From Chlorops oryzae (taxonomy: Eukaryota > Arthropoda > Insecta > Diptera > Chloropidae), in assembly GCA_020466095.1 (NCBI GenBank), contig CM035808.1, positions 44,309,793-44,373,792 on the forward strand: 64,000 bases of DNA. The letters run 5' to 3'. The stretch's first letter is position 1, and each line of letters starts with the position of its first letter. This document shows positions 10,986 to 24,146 of this stretch, piece by piece. Below the pieces are notes generated by a model that was not told the origin of the DNA, did no database searches, and saw nothing but the letters and a program-made list of their open reading frames with translations. Position numbers and translations under genes: made by a program.

Positions 10986-11605
10986 GTTAAAAATAGGCGA
11001 AGGGTCCGAAGCACCACCACCAAGAAGTCTTCCTTGACTCAACTGCAATTTTTTAAACTTTTTTTTTAATTTTTCCAAACAGCTGGGTTTTGAAAATTGA
11101 ACTCAATTTTGATATCATATTTTAACGCAGTGCCCAATAGGTACTTTTTTTTAAATTAGGTACATTGGGAAATTGTAATTTTTTATCCCTGCCGTACGTA
11201 CACGGACGCGCACACAAATGCATACATCTACATAAATGCAGCTCGCTAATCGACAGAATAATAGTAAAACACGTGGGTAAGCGATGTGTCAACTTTTTAG
11301 TGGCTGAAAATTTTTACGTTCAAATGCAAACGTTCGTATTAGGGATTCCAATCCCGGGATCCCGGACGTTTTCTAGTCCCGAAAATCCCGGGATTAGTCT
11401 TCGTGAGTCCCCGGGCATTTTCGCAATTATTTTTAACTATCGAGGTAGTAATATCGACACATAATCAGATGAAAATGCTTTAAGATATAACGTTGCAAGT
11501 GTACACCCACTACGTACCTACATTTAACAACACTGCAGCTGATCGGAGATGATTCGGCTAACTGTGTGGCTACACAACAGATAAATGATGGCACGCTACA
11601 CGTCA
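10986..11605. other. non-coding stretch
   Basis: No gene supported. At 11340-11400 lies a solitary hAT-like terminus (TAGGGATTCCAATCCCGGGA and two further aatcccggga copies) whose partner end I could not find. Confidence 0.45.
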
Positions 11606-11744
11606 TATAAAACTATAGCTGCAACTTCGACCAAATTTCGGCGCGTTATGGCCTGATTTGGTGAAAAAGTTCAACTGTGGTGAACCACGCCATAAGTCGA
11701 GTGTTTTGGTGAACCACGTAATAGAAAGTGTGGTGTACCACGTA

Positions 11745-13044
11745 TAGGGTGATTGATTATTCGACATTTTCCTGTAACCGGTTTTCGAATAACCCGATAT
11801 TTAAGGATATTAAAAAAACCGATTGAGCAAATAAAATTTAACTAAAAACCGGCTAACCGGTTATGTTAAAAATCCAAATAAAAATAAATTTCGGGGCAGG
11901 TGTTATTTGCTTGTGACTGTTTTATTTAAAAGCCATTTTGAAAAAAACTTACAACATTAAAAAAAAACCCAAACAAAAAATTGCACATTCAGCGTATAAA
12001 ATAAATTAAAAACAGCCATATTTTCATTTGATATACCATAAGTTAAAAATATATATCATCGTTCGTAAAATATTTTGTTGTATATGAAGAAATACAATAG
12101 GGGTATTCACAAAGGCGTGTTAAAAACGTTGGAAAGTCGGAAAATCGGAAAATTGCGACTTCTTAAAAAATTTTAAGCTTTTTTTTATCTTGCACAGCTT
12201 TTTAAGCAGTTAAAATTTTCCAATTTTCCGACTTTCCTATTTTCCGACGCCTTTGTGAATACCCCTAATGTGTTGGAAATTCACGTTTAAGGTTTATTTA
12301 AATAGAACTGAGCTAAAAAATGTGTGCTTATCGTTTGACGGGGTGGAGTTTCGTATAGATCTCTGATTTGTATTGTATGGAAAAATTGTTTTTCGTGTTA
12401 ATAATAAGGATTGCCATTATATTGTTATTGCAAAAAGCGTTGATACACCGAAATCCAAAAAAATTCTACCTTTGAAAACCACAGTGAAAAATCTTTCAAA
12501 AAGAACTATTGTTTTACTATATCCAATTTACCCAATTGCTTCCCAAAGCACTAGTAAAGTTTTAGTTCGAGTGTACAAGTGGTGATTTTTAGCTCACGCA
12601 CAATGTTAATTTTCTACAGAACAAGACATAAGCAGAGGTATAAAGAAGAACCAGTACTGGTGGAATTAGAAGTAGTAAAACGCTAGAGTTTAACTGCTCG
12701 TACTTCCTGCAGGGTAGCTAATGATAATACATATATACTTTCAATGTAGACACAAATGCAACTCTAAAAGAGAATTCGCTAAGAGTTTCACCAATATAAT
12801 TGCTTAGTGTAAAAGTCGTCAATAGAGGTAATTTCATGACAATTTTTATATTCAGTTTGTATGACGTTCGAAAGAAAATAACTATCTGAAGGTTTAAATA
12901 ATCTGTTGGAGAAAAAACCGGGTATTCGCTTAAAAAAACCGATTTATTCGATATTCGAAAAATCAGTTTTGAGAAAAAACCGCCTCGCAAAGCGCGAAAA
13001 AAACCGGCCGGTTAATCGATCGGTTAACCGAATCAATCACCCTA
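11745..13044. mobile_element. hAT-like transposon, 1.3 kb, non-autonomous
   Basis: Ends TAGGGTGATTGATT on the left and its reverse complement on the right, with a perfect 8-bp duplication accacgta at 11737-11744 and 13045-13052. Subterminal regions are crowded with aaccggtt-type and 'aaaaccg' motifs on both sides. No transposase domain is recognisable. The largest frames (12373-12585 plus, 12718-12990 minus) match nothing I know. Confidence 0.9.
12098..12267. mobile_element. MITE, 170 bp, TIR TAGGGGTATTCACAAAGGC
   Basis: Arms TAGGGGTATTCACAAAGGC at both ends in inverted orientation, continuing with weaker pairing (ggaaagtcggaaaatcggaa against its complement), so most of it folds as a hairpin. 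The terminal TA may be the target duplication. Related ends occur at 48206-48528. Confidence 0.8.
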
Positions 13045-13110
13045 ACCACGTAATAGCTTTTGGCCGAAGTTGCACCTATAGTTCTATATGGTAAGGACGT
13101 CAATGAGACG

Positions 13111-13178
13111 CTCTCCAGTTGTATAAGAAATGAAGTATTTTTTTATATATAGTATTTCATTTCTTAAGAGCTGGAGAG
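13111..13178. repeat. short hairpin
   Basis: ctctccag, then taagaaatgaagtat, pairs with atatttcatttcttaagagctggagag-type sequence after an AT-rich loop. Arms are about 26 bp with a few mismatches. Confidence 0.7.
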
Positions 13179-13219
13179 TTTTTACTAAATAAATGAATTT
13201 TAATTAATTACAAATTTAC

Positions 13220-13474
13220 AATTGAATCATCGCCTCGAATAACGTTGTAAGCGACAAATTTTTTGAACCTATTTTTCTGACTTTCACTGTCAATAATAAT
13301 CTAGCCTTTAAAGCTATCATAAATGTGTTCTTATTTGGTCAACTCTTGGACATTTCTCAACATTTCAGAAATATCAAAGACGTGAAGTGACTTTGTTCGC
13401 ACTGTCTGGCATGACAAATTTCCAAAAATGTGAAACTTGTCGCTTACAACGTTATTCGAGGCGATGATTCAATT
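13220..13474. repeat. element with perfect 37-bp terminal inverted repeats
   Basis: The arm at 13221-13257, starting attgaatcatcgcctcgaat, is the exact reverse complement of 13437-13473. The interior (about 180 bp) shows no pairing. Flanks share AATT, a possible 4-bp target site, but AATT is self-complementary and so ambiguous. The right arm overlaps a candidate coding frame. Confidence 0.75.
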
Positions 13475-13827
13475 ACAGAACTAATATTGGAATTGGAGGG
13501 TGCCTGCGCAGGGATCAACCGATATGCGGCGGAAGTGCGCCGCATATTAAACCAAGTGGTAAGTTCGAAATACGATATATAAATTTCAATTATTTATATA
13601 CATTTATTTTTTATATTCAATAGCGAAATGTACAACAACAGCAGCAGCGGCGCCCGGCAATATCCATATACCACCGCCGCCTCCCCCCGCGCGGAAGATA
13701 TCAACACAATAGAAATCCTCAGCTGCAACAACAGCAGCAGCAGCAACAACAACAACGGCAGCAGCAGCACACTTACACAGGCATGCTCGAGAAATCTAAT
13801 CCGAATACAAAAATTCAAAATCAATAA
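13415..13827 (+). CDS. candidate two-exon coding fragment with polyglutamine
   Basis: A frame open from 13415 runs to 13558 and includes LELEGACAGINRYAAEVRR and ILNQV. It is followed by a good donor (GTAAGT at 13559) and a 65-bp AT-rich intron ending in ttcaatag (13623). Joining phase 0 to phase 0 gives a second exon from 13624 with two Gln-rich tracts (CAA/CAG, opa-like) and a stop at 13825-13827. The frame stays open across the junction. If transcribed, the 5' part would come from further upstream: the nearest acceptor candidate is caattacag at 13478, weak and inside an inverted-repeat arm. No domain is recognised. It could equally be chance: the second exon is mostly simple repeat. Confidence 0.35.
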
Positions 13828-16800
13828 GAATTCAATAGAAATTTTAAACTATTTCCAATTTTTTATGGGGATTCGATTTCTAAAGCATGCCTATTAATGT
13901 TTATTAAAAAACCAGAAAAAATTATAGTTTCTTGTTTTTTTCTTTTCTTTCCAGATGTGAAATTTTTTTTCGAAAAGCGATTTCGGCTGCAAAAGCTTTT
14001 TAGAAAACCTTAGTGTCTATCCACTCCACATTTTGTACTTAAATTTTTTTTTTTCGCTAACCCACCAGACGTGATTTTTGGGACAAAAATTCCAGCGAAA
14101 TAACAGGGAAGTCAAAGCTGTTGTTCTCTCAAACATTGTTATTTCGTCCCCTTTTTTCAACACTAATTGATTGCCAATAAACAGGAAAATATAAAATTTA
14201 CCAATTTAATGTTTTTAATTTTTCAATTTTCATAGCCTACGGTTAGGAAGAAGAAATCGAAACATAATGAAAAGAACATTTGAATAAGAAAACCCGATAA
14301 TGCGACAAGTCAATGTGTCAATATGTACAATATTTCAGTTGAATAAAAAAAGAAAACTCTTATGCTGGCAACCGCTCGCTGGATATCTCAAATAGACGTA
14401 GCAGACACGGTCGCCTCTTGCAGGTGTAATTCTAATTCGATAAGGTTTTATTTTTTTTCCTCTTAAATTTTTATAAGTAATATTTATTTAAAAAAATTTT
14501 GTTTGAATTTTAACTTTCTTTGGGAAGACGTGTTCTTTAAGAAGTAAGTATCGCCCATGTAGGACTGTAGGTCTAACTGTCGACGTCGAAAGGCCTCTGC
14601 CGCTAATAAGAAACTCCCCATTAGGCAGGGATAGGAAACTCAACTCTTTCGAGAAATTCACCAGAAAGCTACCAACAACAATACGGGCAGACAAAAAGTG
14701 GCACTATGATGCCACTTGCAAGAAAATTATAAAAGAAACACGGCGTCAGCTCGGTTTTTTATATTGCTTGAAAAGTTCATAATTGAAACTTTACTAAATG
14801 TATTACGATATGTTTTTGCTTAATGTGCACGAATGTTTTCAGTTTGTAATAAATTGACACACATTTTTGACTACTGCTACGAATTTGATTGTATATAGAA
14901 TTTAGTATTTTTGCTGAAAAAGTGTGATCAAAAAGTTATGTGGACGGGGTAGGACAAAAAAAAACCATTTCTATTTCTCCTTAATATTGAGTTTCCTTGA
15001 TTATTTTTATGTTTTCCAAGCTTTTCATGGCATTTTATGAGTTTGGTAGATATTTTATATGTAATGTACTCGAAAATCTCCCAAAATTAAAATTAAAAGT
15101 GGCAATGCATTTCACCACAGCAGAGCTAAAGCCTTCGCTGCCATAGCGTGCTTCTCTTTTCCTCATGCTATATGCATATGTTGAAGCAGCGTAGCTCTAA
15201 CACATTGCAGGGATTAGGAAGAAGAAGAGTTAGACCTATACTCCTATATGGTATCGCCTTAAAGTACAACCAAAAAACTGCTTTGCGAAAAGAAAAAGGA
15301 CCTTAATTTTTCGATCTCGCTCTCAATTAATAAAGGAAACTGTAATCACCTGTCAGAAAGTTTTGCCAGCGGGGCTGCTACGTGAAATTACACGTTTTCA
15401 TAAGTTAAGAAAAGCTGAAAGTAAAAGGGACATGCCGGAATAAGAAAGAAGCGAAGCTATAACAATCATAAAAATCAAAATAACGAAGACGAAAAATAAC
15501 AGAAAGCCAAAGAAGAACAATAAGAACAGTTTCAAACAAAACGAAGGAAGATTTTCCAACTGAAAACAGTCCGCCGGAGGGATAGTCAAATCCGATTTGC
15601 AAATGTACAAAAAAAAATGTTTTAATAACAAATACAAAAGACGCTAATTGAAGACGAAAATACTACCTTAGCAAACCGCAACAAAAACATCAACAACAAC
15701 ACCAACAAGAGCAACAACAAATCCCGAGTCCTGTTAGAGCAACAGTATTTCCACGGAATTTTGACGAGCTATGACAAACACACTTGTTAAAAGTTTTCGT
15801 TCGCTTTGGGGGAAAACTCGAGGGAAAAAAAATCAACAAAAAAAAAAAAAATATATAAAAAAAAATAAGGAAACATAAAAACACAAAAATGTATGAAGAA
15901 CAATCTGTAACTAAATTATAATGAAAAAGTTTACTCAAAAGACATTCCGAAGAATAAGATGGAAGAATTTGGATGGACTGGAATAAAGCGTAATTCCGGC
16001 AGGATTCAAATTCCTGGCACTCTTTTCGGAAAGAAATAATTGTAATCGGGATTTTTTGGTATGCCAACAGTGTCCAGTCATACATCCGCTTGGATGTTGT
16101 GGTAAAAAGAAAATATTTCCAAAAAATAAATAAATACAAGAGCCAACAGAGCGACAGGGACCGAGACGAAGCAAATAAAATAGAATCAGGCGACATGCCG
16201 CGCAGGTGGGCATCGCCAATGGGTGCGGAACTGTCAGCCAGCAAGCAAGCCAGCCGACGACAGAAGTTGTGACTGTTGCTGATTTTTATGCAAATGATGA
16301 CAACGGGAAGAGAATTTGTTTTTTTTTTTTGCTCTATCTCTCTTTATTTTCTTTTGCGCCGTTAACAATATCATTAATAGGCTCTCTTACGAAGGACTGC
16401 GGTGCTATACTACAGATGTAAATTGAGTTTGTATGTATGTATACGAGGAGTGTGTATATAAATAAATTCACTTTATACTCAGTAAAGATGACTACTGGAA
16501 GTCTCTCGTCTATTGCCTTAACAAGCTGATGACATTATAATGTAAAGCTCAGTGAAATGCGAGATTATAGAGGCAATACAAACAATGACAGGACAATAAT
16601 GCAAATGACAATGTCATTTAAGAAAAAAAAAAATGAATGGAAATAAACCAAAAGGCAAATAAAGCAATGATAGTAGCAGTCGGTCTCCTCCGGATTAAGA
16701 GATTCTTTTAAAAGGAAGAATCAGGGTGAGACGAAAAAGAAACTCTACAGCTTTTAACAGCTTTCTTAATTTTGTGGAACAAAGCCAAAAGCAGATTTGA

Positions 16801-16959
16801 AAAAATTCGACGAAAAATAGAGATGCAATTTGTTTTATTGGCTCGAAATTTAACATGTTAGATCCAAGATAATAATGGTGATCATAAGAATGTAATTCTT
16901 GATCAGTGTTAGTTTGTTAATTTGAAATAATTCCACAAATTAAAATAAATGTACCTATG
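13828..16959. other. non-coding stretch
   Basis: No gene supported over 3.1 kb. A strong pyrimidine tract followed by AG sits near 13939-13955, but no convincing exon follows. Small open frames at 14488-14694 and 15690-16244 on the minus strand contain no domain and follow low-complexity A-rich sequence. Adenine-rich runs and CAA-rich segments (15680-15720) are present. Confidence 0.45.
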
Positions 16960-17460
16960 TACATAAAAAACTCGGGATTATATTAAGATTACTTTGAATT
17001 ATTTTTGATTATTAATTAAATATGATTTATTTTATTAATTTAAAGAAATTATTTAATTCATTTGATTGTATTTAATTAATTGAATTCATTATGTTAATTT
17101 AATTTAATTGAAATTAATTAGTTTAATTAATTAAATTTAATTTATTTAATTTATTTATTTAATTTAATTAATTATATTATTTTCATTGGATTAATTAAAT
17201 AAATTATTTGAAATAAATAATTTAAATAATTTTCAATTTAAATAACTTTAATTCACTTAAATAATTTATTGAATAAACAAACTTAAAAAATCCAAAACAA
17301 TTAAATTAATTTAATTAACTTGATTTACTACGTTATAGTTTAACTATTTTTATTAGTTTATTGAATTGAATAAGTTGAATTAATTTCATTAATTTAACTT
17401 AATTAATTTAATAAATTTTAATTTAACAAAAATAATGCAAATTTAATCGAAGCTAGGTTT
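16960..17460. repeat. AT-rich simple sequence, TTAAT/AATTA type
   Basis: About 500 bp almost without G or C, built from TTAATTTAATT-like words. Many short palindromes make it easily melted; it may resemble a matrix-attachment or spacer sequence, which is inference. Confidence 0.7.
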
Positions 17461-20400
17461 TAATTGTTTTTTTTTTTTGTAAGCAATAGGATTCATTGGT
17501 CGGAAATAATCGATTATTTATATAATATTTGGATTAATGATTTAAATAATTATTATTAATCAGGTTCATAAGTTCATTGTCCTGAAAGAAATGAAAAAGA
17601 TATACTGAAAAAATAATTATCAAAAATTCCATTTCAATATGAAATTTTCGAAAGAGTATTTTATGCCAGGCCCAGGCTGTGACCCATGAATTTGTTCACC
17701 TAAAAACTAATTCCTAAAAAGTCACCTTTTAATTCATAAACCTTTCGCTGAACAAGAAATCTTTTCCTTCCATATCACAGAGAGGTCTATTGTCTCCGAA
17801 AAAATTCTTGAAATAAACTTCAACGATAAAGAAGCGTATAATTTTCATAGCAGGACGCAATTACACAGTTACATCCCACCCATTATAAGACTTATATGCA
17901 TCAGACTGGAGACAAAAGCGACACACGAAACCATACAATAAACTAATATACAATCAGGAAATCTTACAAACAATTAAAATCAATCAATCATGAAGGAAAA
18001 CTGCACACGCAAAAACAGAAAGAAGAGAATGAAAAAGGAGAGAATAAATACAAACAGAATTAAATTTAAAATTCCCATTGATCCCTGACAGCTGCAATAT
18101 GCAGACTCAGACCGACCCGACCTATTGACGCATGTAACACACATAAATTCCCTACGAGCAATTATCCCAGCAATTTGTCCAAAACTCATCAAATAACCGA
18201 AGAACTGAAAAACGTTTCGAAATGTGGTAAGCCCCGCTTACACACACACCACACACAAACACATATCGAAATTCATATTCACATACTCACACATAGTAAT
18301 ACACATGTGCATGGGATCGCTGCAAAGGGAAACCAAAATTGGAAAACACTGTGAGAAATTGTCGTCAATTTTATATTATTGTCTCGAATTGCGAAACGAG
18401 CAAAGCGAATGTTCCGAAGCAAACAAACAAATAAACGAGAGACATGGGTGACATGGGTCCATTGTCCCTACACACTCTTAAGTCGGCGATATGTGTTAAT
18501 GCCTCAACGATTTCGTTTGAACGGGGTCGAACGGAGAAATGAGAAAGTGGCTTCGGAAATTTTGCATTCACAGCTTCTTTTTGTTCTCTGACGTATTTAA
18601 AATCCTGAGACCCTTAATTTTCTCGCTTTATTTTTGAACGTTTTGTTGCCATCCTTATTTGACAGAATTTTTTGGTTTTTTGGTTTTTTTTTTTTTCAAT
18701 GCAGCTGGACGTAATAAATGCTTACATCTCGAAATAGATAAGAGAACAATGTGTCCACCTCAAGATAAAAAGCAACAAAAGAAAATATTGAAAAAACCCA
18801 TCAACGTTTTCATATCATTTTCATTATTTTTCCTGCATTCTCTGACATTCCCATAATACGTACATTTTGAAATTTTGAATAGCAATATTCAAGCTACATT
18901 AGTTCTGAGTAAAGGAGTTTTCCCCAAGACTATTTATAACCGAAACAACATCATGTCACTCACTGACAGCATCGTATAATTTATATAAAAAAAAGGAAGT
19001 TAATTATTGACTGCTTAGCAAAGAGTTCACTACTGCACTCTCCATTCCAGTCACATGTGGAGCTATTTATTGTTGTCCATGTTTGACCGACTTAACCACA
19101 AATGTGAGACCCAAATGCTGCGGAGTATCGGAAGAAAGGAATAAACGTACTGTAATACGGAGTGAGGCCAATAAGGCAGTCATCATCATGTGATCCAATT
19201 AAAATACAATCAAGTCCTGAAACTGTTGGCTCGCCTGGCAGACACACAACAAGAGTTCATCTTTGGCTTATTATGTATGGTTGATATACTGAAACTTGCC
19301 AAAGATAAATGAATTTACTCGTAGAAGAGGTCAAGAAGATTATGTTATCCATGCGGACGAAATATGTTGTCTATTGAATTATGTGTGAAAAGCTTCATAA
19401 TGTGTGTAGATGTCTTTTGAGTCTTGTGCAAATTGTACCAACATACAGCAGAGGGTGTAAAATTTATATCATTAGCTGACCTAAGCTTTTCTGTGTACTC
19501 TTTAGTGACACTTTAATGATAGATTTCACTGTTACAACACGTAAAACGATGTAGATTTCTGCATCATCGTTTCCACTTTTACGGCATAATTGTCTCATCT
19601 AAAAATAGCCAGCACATTTGCGCCTTCATACAAAAGTAGTTCCCCGCTCGCTTATTACAAATGCCACGCTCTGCTATTAGCTCGAGCTCTCAAACTAAAA
19701 TTGTTAAAAAAAAAAAACAAACGAAAACCCATACGAACTATGAAGCCCCCATAACTGAGCTCCCATTGCGGTCTATCCCCAAATGTAATTACATTGAACA
19801 AACCTGGACGTCGTGCTCTCCACAAAAGTAATTAGTGCATAAATATGGGCGTTGTGTGTCTGCGGTCCACAATAGCCCTATGGGCGGCACCGAAGACACC
19901 CCCTCGATCCTCACCACCCACCACAGGCACACATCACCCTCACTCGCCGAATATGGACGGCAAGATGCGGTGAGCCGCATTCGCATCGCTCCATGTGTCA
20001 TCAGATGGCTGCGCGTAGGTGCAGCATATGCCGTATGGTGTGTGCGTTGAGCAGAATGTTGCAGCAGCAAGCCAAAGTTGTCGCGGTATTAGCCAGCAAC
20101 AGATTGACAATTAACTCCACAAATCATAAAAGTCAATTATGCGCAACACGAAACGCAAATCAGTCATTGTCGTAAAAAAAAAAATTAAAAATTAAAAATC
20201 GCAGACATACATTTACAGACGGTACTTTGTCGCACTTAAACTCCGCAGCCGATGAGTTATGAATTCCAATTGCGTTAAAATTACTCCTCAAATTGTGGGA
20301 GGGCGCCGCAGAGCAATAGCGCAACTACTGGTCTTTCTCCTTCTCCCTCATGTTCTCTACTTTCTTATGTCTCGTACGTGCTCATTAAAATCCGTTCCAA

Positions 20401-22923
20401 ATAACTTTCCGAGAGTCACGCATCAATGAACTCACAAATGTTGCCAACAAAAGCAACCTATGAACATACGCAACATACTTCGAAAAGTGTCGCTTTTTTT
20501 GGTTTGTTTTTTTGATGACTTGCCTCTGTATTTGCTTTTGTGTGGTTTCCAAATGAGAATATTCATTAACAGACGATCGAACGGGAAGCGTGTGCCCATC
20601 ATTTTTGATGGTAATTTCAAATTTATGACATCAGCTGTCGCAGCAACATCTTGTTTTGGGAGCTTTAAGAACCGCTCTAAATTTTGAGTTTAGTTTTCGA
20701 TTTAAAATTTTGAAAAAGAACTAAAATCAATCAAGGAAATCAATGTGTAGGCTTAATTGAATTGGACATTTGATTTCCCAGATCTTTGTGATCTCTCGTC
20801 TGTGACCTCTAATGCCCATTTTAAATTTTGAGAATAAAAAAAGCTCATAAATCGGAAATGCTTTAACCATGAAAACGGAATGGGAAAGTCAATTTCAGCT
20901 TTTGGAAATTATTTTTCTTGGTTCAATGAACACGTCAGTCAATCCCTAAGATTTGAATAAAATTGTATATGTATAAGGTTTGTTGTCCAAAGGAATTGTG
21001 GTTCGGAAACATTTCTTTGAAACATTTTTCAATTAAAACATGTTTGCCAACCTTCAATGCGAAAACTTTAATATATTATTTAGTCGCAGCATGTTTCAAA
21101 GGCTTTGACACAAAATCTTTGAAGCATTTCTCGATTTTAGCATGCCAAATCTTTTTTTGAAACATATATCGATTACAGCATGTTTAAAAGCCCCTATATC
21201 TATTCATGGAAATTGAAGTCGCAGAAACATTTCTGAGCACAAGTCCTCGCCAGCTTTTCTTTGAATTTAAGGCATTTCAAGCAACACAATGCAAAAACAG
21301 GCGATCCTTTCGACAATAAATGAAAGACACGGCAGTCCATTTGCAATGGCTCGCTTCATGTTGCTTAACTGTTCCACTGTGTTTCGCTCACAAACCATTT
21401 TCCAATCAATGAATGATCAATGTGTGAGATTTCGCACTGCGAGGACAACGAAAACGAAGAATGAAAGCCACAAATTTGTAAACATCAATAGCACTAGGCG
21501 AACGAAAGTCGGAAACAAGCGCAACATGCCATGCTGCGCGTTTGAAAAAAAAAAAACACAAAAAAAAAGAAAAAAATTGTTTCCGGATGTGCAAAATGTG
21601 GCGCTCATTGAGTCGAAGAAGATACGAAACCCATTTAGAGAACAACAATCCCAAAGGACTTTTTGTGCACACCTTGTTACTCGTATGAATGGAGGATCGC
21701 CCTCCGTGCAGTGCCATTCAAACTGTAAATACTTAACTAAAACGGATATGCTACTGCACGAAGCTACGAAGGTATTTACGGTAATCCCTATCATTTTGCA
21801 CGCCTATGCTGTCCTGTCCTGTCCTGTCAGATATCCTGTCGTTCGTTCCGGGTGACACAAAACGACATGCATTTCTCAGTATGCATAAATGAGAGTCTCT
21901 CGCACAGCAATTAGTGCACAAATTGAACGAAAATTCATTTTGATCCAGCAAGCGGCAGCGAGCAACAAACTGCGGGGAATTTTCTTTTTCGGAAAGGCAG
22001 GTGGCGAACCTCTAAAACCGATTGACGAAATTTCAAAATCTATTGGACGCTGTCAAATTTTGTCGTTCATTTCGATTGGAGTTTGAATGCGGGAATTTTT
22101 TTATTTCGAATTTGAAGATGTCAAAATCACGACGTTGGCTGCTGTTCGTATTTATAGGAAATTGGTTTTTCGTTATTTTTTCCTTGTTAAGTCGTTAACA
22201 AGACACATTGCGCCCATTAAAGCGTTGGACTTTCTTAATAAAAAACAAAAGTCGGTAATAAATTGATGAAAAAAATTTAAATTTTTTTTGATTTTTTTTA
22301 CCCAGCTTCGTCTTGTCACTTTAAATTACTCCGTTGATGTACTGTGATTTACGCTGAACAAACTGCCGACGCGGTTCATGCTCAAATCGGACAAGATGCG
22401 GGTGTGTTTGCGCAAAGCGATTGGAATTTCAATGGCCGAAACATAAAGCGATGATGTTTTCTTTTTTTTTTTTTTGCTTGAAAATTTTACATCAATTTCG
22501 AAACATTTTTAGTTTTTACTTTGAAGTAGTTTTTTCATCTAATTTCCTAAACGACTCTACCCGAGAACTGATTAAGAGTTTTGTTTTCGTCTGCTCATTG
22601 CACTCGGAATATGTGGGTACTTTAAGCCCTTCCGGACTCAACAAATTCTACAGAGCGCTATGCTGCAAATGTCTGAAGAGTTTTTTTCTAAAATTTTCTC
22701 CCTCGTTATCTTAATGAGCTTCAATTACGTTTAATGTACCCATTTTTTTTTTTTCTAAGTTTTTAATATTATTTTGACTGGAATTTTCTTCGATGAATTT
22801 GAGGAGTGCTTCCTATGTGAAGACCATTGTGTTGGGCCAATCGGAATCTGGAATATTCTTTTAGGATTCCTTTGAAATTTTTTCAGTGGATCTATGCAGA
22901 GGAGTTTCGAGTATAGTAGGTAC
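17461..22923. other. non-coding stretch
   Basis: No gene supported over 5.5 kb. Degenerate repeats of the form 'tgaaacatttttcaattaaa...acatgttt' occur near 21015, 21117 and 21158. A GC-rich patch lies at 19850-20050. The 188-codon frame at 21289-21855 is the longest non-repeat frame here but shows no domain, signal or codon bias that I can see, so it is not called. Confidence 0.45.
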
Positions 22924-23090
22924 TAGAGTCCGACCGAAGTCAAAATTTTCAACCGAAACCGAACCGAAACCGAATATTCGGTTTTTTTAAAGATTCGGTG
23001 GCCGAACCGAAACCGAAACTTTTCAAATCTGAGAAACAAAACGAATTTTATTGTGTGCTACTATATGAATTTAAAATATATACATTACTA

Positions 23091-24146
23091 GAGCTCGGAT
23101 TTTGAATATTTTGATTTTTTTTGAATTATTTGAATTTATCAGGGACCTGACTTTTATAAGTATTTTCGAAAAAAGTCTTAACATAATAATTATTTTTTGA
23201 CTAAAATAATTAAAACATTTCATAATTATTATCACAAATTTTTATATTTTTAAATTTCCATATAATTGTTATGATTGAGAAAAAATTTTATTAATTGAAA
23301 AATAAGTTTTATTTTTGAGAAATATTTTTTACGTCTTTTCAAAACTTTTATAGGGGGAAAATTTTTTTCTTGTTGCCTAAGAAGCTTTATGTTTGAAGAA
23401 AAATAGTTTACGTCGTCAGCAAATTAGATAAGGGAATTATTATGCCCTATTGTTACCGCCAATCGACTTCCATTCTATTATTCACTTACAACGAATCGAC
23501 GTCGTACAGACGTAATTATGCCCTATTTAGGTTAGGTCAACGAAATATTCTGACCTAAAATAGGTAAGAAATTACTAACTTTCGACCTATTTTGCTAGTT
23601 GGGATATTCATGCATTGTCATCCACGCCAAACATATGTGCAAACTAACTAAGTCAAATTTAAGTTGTAAGATTCCTTTACAAAGTTTGTTAGTTTATTAC
23701 AAGTGAAGCGAATAAAAATTTAACAATAATAATTTTCAAAGACGTAAAAACTTCTCATGAAAAATATAAGTTATAAAGAAACGTAAAAACCAAAAATTGG
23801 AAAGAAAAAGTTATGAAAAGACTTATTGAATTTGTAAAAGTTATACAAAGATTTTAAAAAATTTTCTTTGAAATAAAGGCAACTTTTTTAAAATCTGAAA
23901 TTTCAATAATTATTATTTCGGGTCCCTGGAATTTATTGAATATTTTGAATTTTTTAAAATTTTTTTTGCATTTAACTGTGCTTTTTGAATATTTTATTCA
24001 CTGAAGTAGGCTTTTTTTTGTTAATTTGACAATTACAAATTTTATATGCCTATTAAATCGAACTAATTTGGAATTTTTGACTGTGAATTTTTTGAATATT
24101 TTTTAAAATTTTTTTTTCATTTTTTTACATATTTAAATTCCGAGGC
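23091..24146. mobile_element. insertion nested in the CCGAAA hAT element
   Basis: A 13-bp direct repeat atatacattacta at 23078-23090 and 24147-24159 brackets it. The outermost bases show weak inverted similarity (ctcggattt against its complement ending in ccgag). It is very AT-rich with repeated 'gaatattttgaattttt'. Class uncertain. Confidence 0.6.
23140..23928. mobile_element. hAT-like element, CAGGGACC ends (innermost)
   Basis: Ends CAGGGACC and GGTCCCTG with a perfect 8-bp duplication gaatttat at 23132-23139 and 23929-23936. No coding capacity; AT-rich interior. The end sequence resembles the hAT-like element at 31608-32502, so they may use the same transposase. Confidence 0.85.

Larger units (their letters stand above)
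11606..13090. mobile_element. MITE interrupted by a hAT element
   Basis: The left end (ataaaactatagctgcaact, near 11607) and right end (reverse complement of agttgcacctatagttctat, near 13069-13088) match over about 30 bp, continuing into 'tcgaccaaa'/'tcggccaaa'. Internal palindromes of the type ggtgaaccac occur three times before 11744. Without the hAT insertion the element would be about 180 bp. Outer target duplications are not clear. Confidence 0.6.

Noticed and set aside
11340..11400. Complete hAT element starting TAGGGATTCCAATCCCGGG
   Set aside because: Only one terminus could be found; no partner end or target duplication in the following 2 kb.
15690..16244. 184-codon minus-strand frame
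   Set aside because: Composed largely of translated A/T runs and CAA repeats; no domain.
19835..20070. GC-rich overlapping frames on both strands
   Set aside because: No domain on either strand, and no convincing splice signals to choose between them.
21289..21855. 188-codon plus-strand frame
   Set aside because: No domain, strong A-run content, overlapping minus frames of similar length, and no splice or promoter context.
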